DNA of 64,000 nt from assembly GCA_963827135.1 (NCBI GenBank), contig CAWGZX010000005.1, forward strand, positions 310,001 through 374,000. The letters run 5' to 3'. Under the pieces are notes generated by a model. It ran no database searches, had not been told where the DNA came from, and saw only the letters and a program-made list of their open reading frames with translations. Made by a program: the position numbers and the translations under genes. The DNA comes from JAJRAN01 sp963827135 (GTDB taxonomy: Archaea > Thermoplasmatota > Thermoplasmata > Methanomassiliicoccales > UBA472). The stretch's first letter is position 1; every line of letters starts with the position of its first letter. Below are positions 9,105 through 17,343 of this stretch, one piece after another.

Positions 9105-9200
9105 TTGGATGCGCCTGATCGAGAAAGATTGCATCGGCAAGCGATTTCCCGTTGTGGCCTGAGGTGTGGGATTCTTCAATAACAGCTAGGTAATGGCAAT

Positions 9201-9212
9201 AAAAGATATAAT
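9201..9212 (+). promoter_or_regulatory. Candidate TATA box of the ASKHA/DGC operon
   Basis: An A-rich element, AAAAGATATAAT, lies about 70 bases before the TTG start at 9279. Transcription would begin near 9235, leaving a leader of roughly 45 bases. A short inverted repeat (GGTGC at 9229-9233 and GCACC at 9244-9248) lies at or just after the expected start site. Confidence 0.4.
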
Positions 9213-9278
9213 GCGACTAATGCGTTCGGGTGCCAACTTGAAAGCACCTAGGATTTGCTGCAAGGTTGGAGGGATTTC

Positions 9279-11291
9279 TTGAGCTTAGGGTTGGGCATCG
9301 ACACAGGCGGAACTTATACTGATTCAGCAATAATCGATCTGGTCAAGGGTGCGGTAGTTTCCAAAGCCAAGGCGCTAACCACCAGAAACGACCTGTCCAT
9401 AGGGATCTCCAACTCCATCACTAAGCTCGACCCGCATCTCTACAAGAAGGTCGAGCTGGTCTCGGTCTCGTCCACCCTGGCCACCAATTCCGTGGTCGAG
9501 GGGAAGGGATGTCGCGTCGCGTTGATCGTTGCCGGGTATGAGTTCAACAAGGCCATCCCGGTCAACGAGCTGGTGGAGATCGCTGGCGGGCATAACCTGA
9601 TGGGCGACGAGAAGGACATGTTGGACGTCGATGCCGCGCGTAACTTCATCGAACAGGTCAAGGACAAGGTGGACGGCATCGCCATCTCCAGCTACCTGGC
9701 GGTGCGTAACCCGGAGCACGAGATCGCGCTCAAGGAGCTGGCCAAGTCGGTGACCGACCTGCCAGTGGTCTGCGGGCATGAGCTCTCCTCCCAATTAGGG
9801 TTCCACGAGAGAACCCTGACCGCGGTCCTCAACGCCAGGCTTATACCGATAATCGCCGACCTGGTCGCGTCGGTCAAGAAGGTCTTGAAGGAGCACCAGA
9901 TCGAGGCGCCCCTCATGATCGTGAAGGGGGATGGCTCTTTGATGGGCGAGGCTGTGGCCAAGGAGAGGCCGGTGGAGACCATCCTCTCTGGTCCAGCGGC
10001 GAGCCTGACCGGAGCCAAGTTCCTTACTGGTGAGGACGAGGCTGTTGTGATTGACGTTGGTGGCACGACCACTGACATCGGTATCCTAAGAAAGGGGAGG
10101 CCGCGCCTCGATCCGGAGGGCGCACTGATCGGGGGTTGGAGGACGAGGGTGCGCGCGGCGGACATCTCCACCTCTGGCATTGGAGGGGATAGCCGTATCC
10201 TGATCCATAACGGCCAGATCCATCTCACCGCTCTCCGCGTCATCCCTTTGTGCATCGCCGAGTCCATGTGGCCAGGGAAGATCAAGTCCAAGCTGGTGAA
10301 AGCCAAGGACGTCAAGCCCCGTCCGCAGGCCGCTCACACAGACCTCCAGAGCGTCAACCAGGTCTGGGAGTTCTTCGTCTTCAGCAAGGAGATAAAGGGA
10401 TTCGGGCTCAGCAGTGAGGAGGCCAAGTTCGTGGAGATGGTCAAGCAGGAGCCGAGGTCGGTCTTCGAGGTCAGCGACCTCACCGGCATTCACCCCTACT
10501 CCTTCAACGTGCGCCGCCTAGAAGAGCTCGGGCTCATCCAACGGATAGGCCTGACGCCTACCGACGTGCTCCATACTATGGGCACTTACATCGAATACGA
10601 CCCAGAGCCCTCCCGCATCGGCATCGAGATCCAATCCAAGACGCTGGGCATGAGCATTGAGGATCTCTGTGCCAAGCTCAAGCAGATGGTGATCGATAAG
10701 ATCGCCACCGAGCTTCTGAAAAAGCTGGTCTACGAGGAGACGGGCAAGATGGACCTGAACGACGTTACCATGGACTTCTTCGACAAGTTCGTGACATTGA
10801 AATCGGGTCTAGACTACTCCTGCCATTTGGTGCTGCACAAGAAGCTCATCGGGATCGGAGCGCCAGTGGAGGCCTACCTGCCGGCGGTGGCGGAGAAGTT
10901 CAGCACCCAGCTCCTGCTCCCTGAGCACATGGAGGTGGGCAACGCCTTGGGAGCGATCACCGGCAGCATCATGGAGGTCGTGGAGATCCTAATTCGACCC
11001 AAGCCAGGTCTTGGTGTGATGGATGACCCCCCCTGCACCCTGCACTCTCCTATCGAGAAGAGAGAGTTCGAGCGTTACAGCGAGGCGGTCGAGTGCGCTA
11101 AGGAGCAGGGTATAGAGATGGCGACCAAGAGAGCATTGGAAGCCGGAGCAGACTCGGTTGAGGTCCTGGTGGAGAACGCGGAGATGCGCGCATCCATGGG
11201 AAAGGAGTGGGGGGGCGATGTATTGATCGAGACGAAGGTCATCATCACCGCCGTCGGCAAGCCGAAACAGTTCTTCGAACAGAGGCTGTAA
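9279..11291 (+). CDS. Hydantoinase/oxoprolinase-family (ASKHA) protein in a corrinoid gene cluster
   Basis: This 670-aa protein has the HyuA/oxoprolinase fold: the N-terminal phosphate-1 motif LGIDTGGTYTDSAII, a central VIDVGGTTTDIGIL motif, and SGPAASLTGA, all hallmarks of the ASKHA ATPase clan. The family hydrolyses ATP to open cyclic amides, but no HyuB partner is present. The two following genes encode cysteine-rich DGC proteins, and a corrinoid protein and methyltransferase lie convergent downstream, so ATP-driven reactivation of a corrinoid protein is a possible alternative role. The TTG at 9279 was chosen because GGAGGG sits 6 bases upstream; an in-frame TTG at 9255 lacks a site. Confidence 0.75.
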   Translation: MSLGLGIDTGGTYTDSAIIDLVKGAVVSKAKALTTRNDLSIGISNSITKLDPHLYKKVELVSVSSTLATNSVVEGKGCRVALIVAGYEFNKAIPVNELVEIAGGHNLMGDEKDMLDVDAARNFIEQVKDKVDGIAISSYLAVRNPEHEIALKELAKSVTDLPVVCGHELSSQLGFHERTLTAVLNARLIPIIADLVASVKKVLKEHQIEAPLMIVKGDGSLMGEAVAKERPVETILSGPAASLTGAKFLTGEDEAVVIDVGGTTTDIGILRKGRPRLDPEGALIGGWRTRVRAADISTSGIGGDSRILIHNGQIHLTALRVIPLCIAESMWPGKIKSKLVKAKDVKPRPQAAHTDLQSVNQVWEFFVFSKEIKGFGLSSEEAKFVEMVKQEPRSVFEVSDLTGIHPYSFNVRRLEELGLIQRIGLTPTDVLHTMGTYIEYDPEPSRIGIEIQSKTLGMSIEDLCAKLKQMVIDKIATELLKKLVYEETGKMDLNDVTMDFFDKFVTLKSGLDYSCHLVLHKKLIGIGAPVEAYLPAVAEKFSTQLLLPEHMEVGNALGAITGSIMEVVEILIRPKPGLGVMDDPPCTLHSPIEKREFERYSEAVECAKEQGIEMATKRALEAGADSVEVLVENAEMRASMGKEWGGDVLIETKVIITAVGKPKQFFEQRL

Positions 11292-11630
11292 ATGATCAAT
11301 GTAGTCATTTGCGGCGGATACAGCCCTGGAGCAAGGATCCTCCGGGCGGCAGTCCGGAATGTTGCCCAGTGTGGAGATGTGAGGGTCATCACCATGTGCC
11401 CTGCGCTGGCAGGATTGGAGAGGCCGATTGAGGAAATCTCGTCCCTCGACCCTACTAGAACGGTGGTGGTGGACGCCTGCGAGGGGGGATGCGGGAACCA
11501 GGGACTGGCCAAGTTCGGGGTCAAGCCTAAAGCTGTGGCCATCATGGATAAATACCCGGCGATGACGGAGAGAAACGTCAAGTTGGCAGAGGAGAAGATC
11601 CGATCCTTCCTCAAGGAGGTGCAGGCATGA
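11292..11630 (+). CDS. DGC-domain cysteine protein, putative zinc binding
   Basis: A 112-aa protein beginning directly after the stop of the ASKHA gene. Its conserved cysteines are C7 (VICGGYSPGA), C27, C36 and the motif DACEGGCGNQGL with C63 and C67. This pattern matches the DGC family, named for its Asp-Gly-Cys signature and thought to bind zinc. It overlaps the next gene, a paralog, by ATGA. Together with the upstream ATPase and the convergent Zn methyltransferase, a metal-handling or maturation role is plausible. The specific function is unknown. Confidence 0.7.
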   Translation: MINVVICGGYSPGARILRAAVRNVAQCGDVRVITMCPALAGLERPIEEISSLDPTRTVVVDACEGGCGNQGLAKFGVKPKAVAIMDKYPAMTERNVKLAEEKIRSFLKEVQA

Positions 11631-12004
11631 GGAAGGGAGTGGTGGTCTGCGGAGCCAACGGGGAGAGGAGCGTCATCCTTGAGAGGGCGGTGGAGGCGTT
11701 CTCCAAGAAGAACCAGTCCCGCATCATGCAATTCTCGGCCTGCTCTATCGGGGTGTCACCTCTGATGCTCAGCATGAGCGGGGTGGATACCTCAAAAATG
11801 GTGGCAGTGAACGGTTGCCGCAATAGATGCGCCGAACGTATCCTGGGGAACATGAGCATCAAGGCGGAGAGGTCGGTGGTGCTGGACGACGCACTACAAA
11901 GGGAGGTCGGTGCCTGCAAATTCACCTGCTCCTTCGACTTCCCGAACATCAATGAGGACGAGGTAAAGCGGTTCGTAGCGATGATGACGGCGGCACTGGA
12001 TTGA
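11627..12004 (+). CDS. DGC-domain cysteine protein, second paralog
   Basis: A 125-aa paralog of the preceding gene. It has C8 in VVVCGANGERS, C39 in FSACSIG, and the paired cysteines C64/C68 in VNGCRNRCAERIL at the place of the DACEGGC motif of the first copy. A further cysteine pair occurs in GACKFTCSF. ATGA overlap shows translational coupling. The two copies differ enough to suggest a heteromeric pair. The gene ends just before the convergent zinc-ribbon gene. Confidence 0.7.
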   Translation: MRKGVVVCGANGERSVILERAVEAFSKKNQSRIMQFSACSIGVSPLMLSMSGVDTSKMVAVNGCRNRCAERILGNMSIKAERSVVLDDALQREVGACKFTCSFDFPNINEDEVKRFVAMMTAALD

Positions 12005-12050
12005 GCAATAAAGAGGTGTGAGAGAGCGCCAGCCTACTGCGGTCCGCGCC

Positions 12051-12365
12051 TCAACGTGTCTTCTTTATTCCTCTTTCCTTATAATAATCGTCAATGACAT
12101 CGCCCATGTGGTCAGCCAAAGAGCGTTCGCGGTACTCATCTCCGACCTCGCTCATGCTGCGGAGAGGGAATTCGAAATCACATTTCGCGCACCTCACCTT
12201 CGGACAATTATAAACGGCCTGGGCGCATCCCCTGCAGGCGAAGGTGCGTGCGTAGGTAAGCGAGAAAACGAATCCGCAATTCGGGCAGGTGATGGTCTTT
12301 CGGACCGACCTCATCGTGTTAGGTGAGAAGCCCTTTGATTTCATTGCGTCCCAATATCCATCCAT
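12051..12365 (-). CDS. Small zinc-ribbon protein
   Basis: The 104-aa product carries three cysteine pairs, CPNC, CRGC and CAKC, plus one extra Cys in VYNCP, between about residues 27 and 62. This is consistent with a multi-site zinc ribbon. The C-terminus is acidic and then basic, ending in GIKKTR. It is the last gene of the minus-strand run that begins with the corrinoid protein and lies 12 bases after the unknown 165-aa gene. No family was recognised. Its place among zinc-linked genes suggests metal binding or regulation. Confidence 0.65.
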   Translation of the reverse strand: MDGYWDAMKSKGFSPNTMRSVRKTITCPNCGFVFSLTYARTFACRGCAQAVYNCPKVRCAKCDFEFPLRSMSEVGDEYRERSLADHMGDVIDDYYKERGIKKTR

Positions 12366-12377
12366 TCTTTTACCTCC

Positions 12378-12875
12378 TCATTTCTTGATGTGGTGCTCGA
12401 TGCTCTTCTCGGTTTCGAAGTAGTCCTGCAATACCTCAAGGTCGAGGTTGAATTTCTTAATTGCCATATGAATCCCCCTTCTGGAGGCTTCCTTGACCTT
12501 GTCGTCCCATATCCCATGGACGATGACATGCAGAGTGATCTCGGCCTCCTTGAAGGAGCCCTCCTCGAGGCCAGAGGTAAGTTGGACCCCAACGTTCATG
12601 TCCACTAGGCTGGCCATCAGCGTCCCGGTACCAGTGTGCATGAATGCCTTGACATGACCGATGAGGTCCGCTCCTTCAGCGAAGCATTCCTTTGTGACAT
12701 TGACGAGCAATGAGTCCATGAACTTCTTCGCGGTTGTGGGTGTGATGCCCTTCTCATCATGCACCTTAAGACGGGCAGCGAACTTGCCTAGCTCATCAGC
12801 CGCACGATGAAGCTCGAGGTGCAACGCTTCTTCATCATCATCGCTCATGTTGTCTGCCTCACTATCCCCCGCCAT
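12378..12875 (-). CDS. Unknown protein of the corrinoid methyltransferase operon
   Basis: A 165-aa soluble protein with an acidic N-terminus (SEADNMSDDDEE), predicted alternating helices and strands, and no cysteine cluster except one Cys in TKECFAEG. An AAGGAAG element 5 bases before the ATG at 12875 supports this start, which overlaps the CobW-type gene by 14 bases. A second in-frame Met at 12848 is less well supported. I do not recognise the family. The coupled position suggests a role in the same pathway. Confidence 0.7.
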   Translation of the reverse strand: MAGDSEADNMSDDDEEALHLELHRAADELGKFAARLKVHDEKGITPTTAKKFMDSLLVNVTKECFAEGADLIGHVKAFMHTGTGTLMASLVDMNVGVQLTSGLEEGSFKEAEITLHVIVHGIWDDKVKEASRRGIHMAIKKFNLDLEVLQDYFETEKSIEHHIKK

Positions 12876-13530
12876 ATTGCTTCCTTAGCAATTCCTTCTC
12901 CACTGCCTCGTCATATCGCGGCGACACCCTATTCTCGATGATATCCACGACCTCCTTGAGGCCTTTTCCTCCTCGTCCTGAGGCGAGTATAATCTCAGCT
13001 TTAGGGTTGATCGAGCGAATCAGCTGACGCGACTTCTCGACCTGCTCTTCCGCGGCCGCGTCCACTTTATTGATCAACACCACGTCAGCCTCACGGATCT
13101 GCGTCTCCACGAGGCGCTTTACGGCATCCATGAGAAGATCAATCCTGGTCGCATCCACAAGCGTGATCACTGGGGCATGCACTATGATTACGTCGCACTC
13201 AGCTTCAGAGTATTCCGCGGCGCGTTTTAGTCCCCATGGTATGGCCACGCCCGAAGGCTCCACGATTACGATGTCTGGCTTGAATGTATTATGTAAGATG
13301 GCGATGGTGTTTGCGAATGACCCAGCAATCTGGCAGCAGATGCATCCACCAGAAATCTCCTTCGCCTTGAGCCCATAGGTCTCGATGAACTTGGCATCGA
13401 CGTTGATCTCGCCGACGTCGTTTACTATGATGGCTATCCTATGCCCTCTTGACACCAGTTCCCTTGAGATCTCGATTAACAAGGTGGTCTTGCCGCTCCC
13501 CAGGAAACCAGCGATCTGGGCTAATTTCAT
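12862..13530 (-). CDS. CobW/COG0523-type GTPase, likely metal chaperone
   Basis: The 222-aa protein has a Walker A motif GFLGSGKTT at residues 8-16, the CxCC motif GGCICC (C63, C65, C66) characteristic of COG0523 metallochaperones, and the INKVDAA base-specificity motif. These GTPases insert or allocate metals, often zinc or cobalt. It is shorter than typical CobW proteins because it lacks the C-terminal CobW_C domain. The start at 13530 has an AAGGTGAG element. Directly upstream are a Zn-dependent methyltransferase and a corrinoid protein, either of which could be its client. Confidence 0.85.
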   Translation of the reverse strand: MKLAQIAGFLGSGKTTLLIEISRELVSRGHRIAIIVNDVGEINVDAKFIETYGLKAKEISGGCICCQIAGSFANTIAILHNTFKPDIVIVEPSGVAIPWGLKRAAEYSEAECDVIIVHAPVITLVDATRIDLLMDAVKRLVETQIREADVVLINKVDAAAEEQVEKSRQLIRSINPKAEIILASGRGGKGLKEVVDIIENRVSPRYDEAVEKELLRKQYGGG

Positions 13531-13626
13531 CCAATACTCACCTTGCCGCCTAACCGCGTTGAGCAATGTCAATGTTTCGGTGAAAAGGAGAAAATAAAAG
13601 GAAAGTATTGGAAGTGGTTTAGGTTC

Positions 13627-14712
13627 CTACTTGCACTCGATTTGCCCGTACTTCTTGACGGTGTCGACGACCGTCTTGATGTTCTCCATCTTGGTGGATA
13701 GAGACGGCGGCACTTCGCAGCCGGAGGCGACGACGTAGCGCGAGTGCAGGCCTCTGGCGCACAGCGCGGTCTTGACCTCCTGGAGCAGGTCGATGGTCAC
13801 CTTCTCGATCTTCTCAGACGAGAACCTTATGAAGGCCTGAGGGTCGATGTTGCCAGCCATCAGGGTGCCGTCCGCGTATCCCTTGCCGATTACCTCCTTC
13901 GGCGAGGGCGATCCCGGGATCAACGGGTAGTAGGCCATGGAATAGATCACGGGCTTCATGGCCTTGACCTGCGTGTCCAGGTGCGGCAGGTCGGCGCAGT
14001 TGTGGATGCAGAAGGCCTTGCCGACGTCCGCGGTCAGCTTGTTGAGCTCGCGGGCGTACTGCGACTCGAACTCCTCGTACTCCTTATCTCCAAGGCAGGA
14101 GTAGGAGCCCCAGAGATAGTCCCAGCATAGGCCGGGGGCTGAGGTCGTAGCAAATGCCTTGACGAAGTCCGCATCGAACTGCGTGAAGGTCTTCAAGGCC
14201 TTGTGCACCGCGGAGCGGTGGTTGTACATGTCCATGAACACCTTCTCCGCGCCTGCTGTCTGCGTTAGCGCTAGTAGAGGGCCCTCGATGAATCCGGCGG
14301 TGATGATGTCCTTGCCCAAGCGCTCGGCGAAGAGCTTGGTGCCTTCGATGATCACGCCGCACCTGCCCTTCTTGACATCGGGTACCTGTATCTTCTCGTA
14401 GTCCTCTGGCTTCTTGACAAAGGGGTCGACCACGTAGGGAGTGTTCTGCTCGTCAAACCTGACCCCGGAGCCGACATCTGCGGCCATGACGGAAAGGTCC
14501 ATCAAGCCGAAGTACCAGTCCCAGTCGAAGTACTTGTAGCCGGCGATTGCGGCCTCGGCGAACTTGCGCGGGTCGCTGCACCACTCCGAATAGGTAGTGG
14601 GGGTGCTCAGAAGCTTGCGGTTGACGCCGCAAGCTATCGGATAGACCGAAAGGCGGTCCACCGGCTGGTTGGTGATGGATGCCATCGCCCTCTCGATGTG
14701 AGACATTGCCAT
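13627..14712 (-). CDS. UroD-family corrinoid methyltransferase (MtaA/MtbA/CmuA type)
   Basis: The 361-aa protein has the uroporphyrinogen decarboxylase fold used by methylcobamide:coenzyme M methyltransferases. Zinc ligands are visible as H237-x-C239 (IHNCAD) and C332 (ASGCEVPP). The segment GTLMAGNIDP near 282-291 is typical. Such enzymes move methyl groups between a corrinoid protein and a thiol, or demethylate small substrates on to the corrinoid. It lies one base after the stop of the corrinoid protein gene and has an AAGGTGA element, so the two are partners. The substrate cannot be read from sequence. Confidence 0.88.
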   Translation of the reverse strand: MAMSHIERAMASITNQPVDRLSVYPIACGVNRKLLSTPTTYSEWCSDPRKFAEAAIAGYKYFDWDWYFGLMDLSVMAADVGSGVRFDEQNTPYVVDPFVKKPEDYEKIQVPDVKKGRCGVIIEGTKLFAERLGKDIITAGFIEGPLLALTQTAGAEKVFMDMYNHRSAVHKALKTFTQFDADFVKAFATTSAPGLCWDYLWGSYSCLGDKEYEEFESQYARELNKLTADVGKAFCIHNCADLPHLDTQVKAMKPVIYSMAYYPLIPGSPSPKEVIGKGYADGTLMAGNIDPQAFIRFSSEKIEKVTIDLLQEVKTALCARGLHSRYVVASGCEVPPSLSTKMENIKTVVDTVKKYGQIECK

Positions 14713-14713
14713 C

Positions 14714-15352
14714 TTAGATCACCTTCTTCAGCTTGTTCATGGCGTCCTGTGCGTTCATGCCCCACATATCCGCCCCAATGTCCTCCGCGAATTCTTGGGA
14801 TGTCGGTGCGCCGCCGATGATAATCTTGACCTTCATCCTCATTCCGGACTCGATCAAACCATCGACCGCTCTCTTCATGCCATCCATGGTCGGGGTCATG
14901 AGTGTGCTCATAGCCACAATATGCGCATCCTTCTCCTTCACATTCACTACGAAGTTCTCAATCGGAACATCGCGCCCCAGGTCGGTGACGCTCATGCCAC
15001 CGGCCGTCATCATAGTCTTCACTAGGTTCTTCCCAATATCGTGCACATCGCCCTCGACGACACCGATGACCACACCGACACGCTTCTTGGCATCTTCCTT
15101 TGGGATATGAGGAAGGAGAACGTCGAGCGCACCGTACATGGCGTCGGCGGCAAGGAGCACCTGAGGGAGGTACAGCTCATGGGCGGCATACTTGTCTCCC
15201 ACAATAGTCATTCCCTTGATGAGCCCATGGTCGATAGCGTCCAGGGCCTTCACGCCTGAGCTCAAGGCGGCATTCGCCTCCTTGACCGCTTCGGGCTTGT
15301 TGCCAGCGACCACGGCTTTCTCTAGTCCAGCTAGAATCTGTTCTTTTGTCAC
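14714..15352 (-). CDS. Methyltransferase cognate corrinoid protein (MtbC/MtaC-like)
   Basis: A 212-aa corrinoid-binding protein with an N-terminal helical cap domain (about 1-85) and a C-terminal Rossmann-like B12 domain. The lower-axial-ligand motif is DVHDIGKNL, with D102, H104 and G107; MSTLMTPTM and IIGGAP supply the other B12-loop motifs. The GTG start at 15352 is preceded by a strong GGGGGTGG element; a longer frame to 15400 lacks this. It is the first gene of an operon with the UroD-type methyltransferase, CobW-type GTPase, unknown protein and zinc ribbon. A TATA-like element lies about 55 bases upstream. Confidence 0.92.
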   Translation of the reverse strand: MTKEQILAGLEKAVVAGNKPEAVKEANAALSSGVKALDAIDHGLIKGMTIVGDKYAAHELYLPQVLLAADAMYGALDVLLPHIPKEDAKKRVGVVIGVVEGDVHDIGKNLVKTMMTAGGMSVTDLGRDVPIENFVVNVKEKDAHIVAMSTLMTPTMDGMKRAVDGLIESGMRMKVKIIIGGAPTSQEFAEDIGADMWGMNAQDAMNKLKKVI

Positions 15353-15400
15353 TAAATTCCACCCCCTCGCAAAAATGAGCGAGTATATCGTAAAGGTCAA

Positions 15401-15413
15401 TCGTTAATATAAG
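15401..15413 (-). promoter_or_regulatory. Candidate TATA box of the corrinoid methyltransferase operon
   Basis: Read on the minus strand the sequence is CTTATATTAACG. It is 50-60 bases before the GTG start of the corrinoid protein gene, leaving a short leader. It lies in the divergent interval shared with the amidohydrolase gene. Confidence 0.5.
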
Positions 15414-15628
15414 ACATTACGTTGGATGGAGGCTCCATCCATTAAGGGCGTTTAGCTCCTGCTTCAGAACCTGGATTGGCGATAAGTGTTGATGATTATA
15501 TGAAGATAAGATTGAGAGAATGCATCCCATCATACAGTCCGAACACCTAGCGATTCGCTGGATTCCTTCCTGCGTTGTCAAGGGATTTGACAATCTCTTT
15601 ATCCGACCCAAGTCGATTCGCGGCTCAG

Positions 15629-16519
15629 ATGATAATCGACACGCATGTCCACATCTGGAAGAGGACCATGTACCCAGATGTAATCATTGACTCGTACCTG
15701 GAACCATTGGTCCTATTGGATGCCTTATATTTCCAAGGCGGGGAGGGAGGCAAGGATTGGCTGACCTCGGAGACCGATGAGAAGGAACTGGTACAGAACA
15801 TGGGGGTAGCTGAGATTGATAAATCGGTCATACTCCCATTGGACTTCGGCATGGTCGGTCCAACAAAGCAGGGAGTGGAGGAGTTCAACGACTGGATCTT
15901 TGAGACCTGCTCCCCCTATCCTGATAAGCTCATACCATTCATAGGTGTGGACCCACAGAGAGGAGAGCTGTCCCTCCGTTTAGTTGACAAGTACGTCAAG
16001 CGATTCGACGCCAAGGGCGTGAAGGTCTATCCGCCAACGGGTTGGCACCCTGACGAGGAACGTATGATGCCGTTCTGGAAGTTGCTCGATGACCTTGGTA
16101 TGGTAGTGGTAACCCACTCAGGCGCAGTATGGGGCCCAATGAACGAGGAGCTCTCCCGGCCTTCCTATTATTCCAAGGTACTTGATAAGCATGAGAGGAT
16201 CAAACTCGTGATCGCACACATGGGAGGTAAGTTCAGAGAGGAGATGTACCCGCTCCTGGAGCAATATCCAAATGCGTATACAGATTGCTCCGCACTCCAA
16301 GGCTGGCTGCCCTCGAACCCCGACATGGTCGTTTCAAGGTTGAAGGAGGCGGCGGAACGTGTTCCGGACCGGATATTCTTCGGCACGGACTGGCCGCTTT
16401 TTGAGCTAGCCTTCTCACAACCATATTTCATAGATCTTGTCAAGTCCCAGCCCTGGGGAAGTGAGGAGATGAAGGAACGCTTGTTCAGCGGTAACTTCCT
16501 GCGCATGATGGATAAGTGA
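15629..16519 (+). CDS. Amidohydrolase-2 family metal-dependent hydrolase
   Basis: The 296-aa TIM-barrel protein begins MIIDTHVHIW, giving the metal ligands H6 and H8. It continues with the THSGAVWGP and IAHMGGKF histidines and the FFGTDWPL aspartate near the C-terminus. This pattern fits the amidohydrolase-2 group, which includes decarboxylases and lactonases such as ACMSD and 2-pyrone-4,6-dicarboxylate hydrolase. The start is the first Met of the conserved strand. It is divergent from the corrinoid operon and could supply or process its substrate, but this is speculation. Confidence 0.85.
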   Translation: MIIDTHVHIWKRTMYPDVIIDSYLEPLVLLDALYFQGGEGGKDWLTSETDEKELVQNMGVAEIDKSVILPLDFGMVGPTKQGVEEFNDWIFETCSPYPDKLIPFIGVDPQRGELSLRLVDKYVKRFDAKGVKVYPPTGWHPDEERMMPFWKLLDDLGMVVVTHSGAVWGPMNEELSRPSYYSKVLDKHERIKLVIAHMGGKFREEMYPLLEQYPNAYTDCSALQGWLPSNPDMVVSRLKEAAERVPDRIFFGTDWPLFELAFSQPYFIDLVKSQPWGSEEMKERLFSGNFLRMMDK

Positions 16520-16530
16520 TCCTGGAGTGG

Positions 16531-16977
16531 CTACACCCCGTCCTTGATCTCGCCCTTCTTAGCATCAGAATAGAGATGGCTGACGACCCAGAAGACGGCC
16601 GCCAACGAGACTATGCCTGCACTAATCCCGAAGAGCATGAGGTAGTCGCCATTGTGGTAATCGAAGATTATCAGCTCCCTGGACACGGCCGTGATAGCAA
16701 CCAAGATAACAGAGCCCACCCTGATTATGTGCTCCTTGGTGTAGACCATGATGGTGTCCACGAGTTCTAGTATGATCACCACCAACAGTATCTCACCGAT
16801 GAAGTTCAGGATGGACGCCCTGACGTCTTCTATCTGACCGATATCCTGCAGCCCTTTCCACAGATCGGCGAAGATGCCGATTATCGTTAGAACGGCCAGA
16901 AGGCAGAGGAGCATGACGAGTATCCATATGACCACCTTTGAAAATAGGTTCAGGAAATCGCCGGACCTCGAGGGCAC
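16531..16977 (-). CDS. PsiE-like membrane protein
   Basis: The 148-aa protein has about four hydrophobic helices (near 12-38, 52-75, 82-103 and 113-135), with the short motif YTKEHIIRVGSV between helices. This resembles the phosphate-starvation-inducible PsiE family, whose role is not established. It lies 39 bases after hgcB on the same strand and may be the last gene of the hgc operon. Its end faces the amidohydrolase gene. Confidence 0.7.
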   Translation of the reverse strand: MPSRSGDFLNLFSKVVIWILVMLLCLLAVLTIIGIFADLWKGLQDIGQIEDVRASILNFIGEILLVVIILELVDTIMVYTKEHIIRVGSVILVAITAVSRELIIFDYHNGDYLMLFGISAGIVSLAAVFWVVSHLYSDAKKGEIKDGV

Positions 16978-17016
16978 ATCATGGCATCGGCTCTCAAGAT
17001 AAAAGAGTTGGGGGCT

Positions 17017-17343
17017 CTACTCGCAGCAGTCCTCGCCGCAGGTGGCCTCTTTCTTGCCCCTTATCGCTGCGTTGATCATCGCCGCAGCACATCCAACGCC
17101 GCTGTCCACCTTGATGGCCGAGGCGGAACAATTCAATTGGCACGCGCCGCATTCCATGCAGCTCTCTGGCTTGGCGAGACGCACCTTTCCTTCACCTCTT
17201 TGGAAAACCCGATGCGGGCAGACCTCCAGGCACCTGCCACAATTCACGCATTTGCCTGGGAAGAAGACCAGGGTGTTGATCGGGGTGACGACCGAGGGCG
17301 CCTCCAGCCCATCCATTCGGATGATGGGGATATCCGACTGCAT
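17017..17343 (-). CDS. hgcB: Mercury methylation ferredoxin HgcB
   Basis: This 108-aa protein carries two 4Fe-4S motifs, C32-x2-C35-x2-C38-x3-C42 and C62-x2-C65-x2-C68-x3-C72. It also has the isolated cysteine of the HgcB family in SGVGCAAAM (C85) and a C-terminal cysteine cluster CGEDCC (C102, C106, C107). HgcB is thought to reduce the HgcA corrinoid and help deliver Hg(II). The ATG at 17343 overlaps the hgcA stop as TGATG with GGGTGG just upstream; an in-frame GTG at 17352 is an alternative start. The gene follows hgcA as in known mercury methylators. Confidence 0.95.
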   Translation of the reverse strand: MQSDIPIIRMDGLEAPSVVTPINTLVFFPGKCVNCGRCLEVCPHRVFQRGEGKVRLAKPESCMECGACQLNCSASAIKVDSGVGCAAAMINAAIRGKKEATCGEDCCE

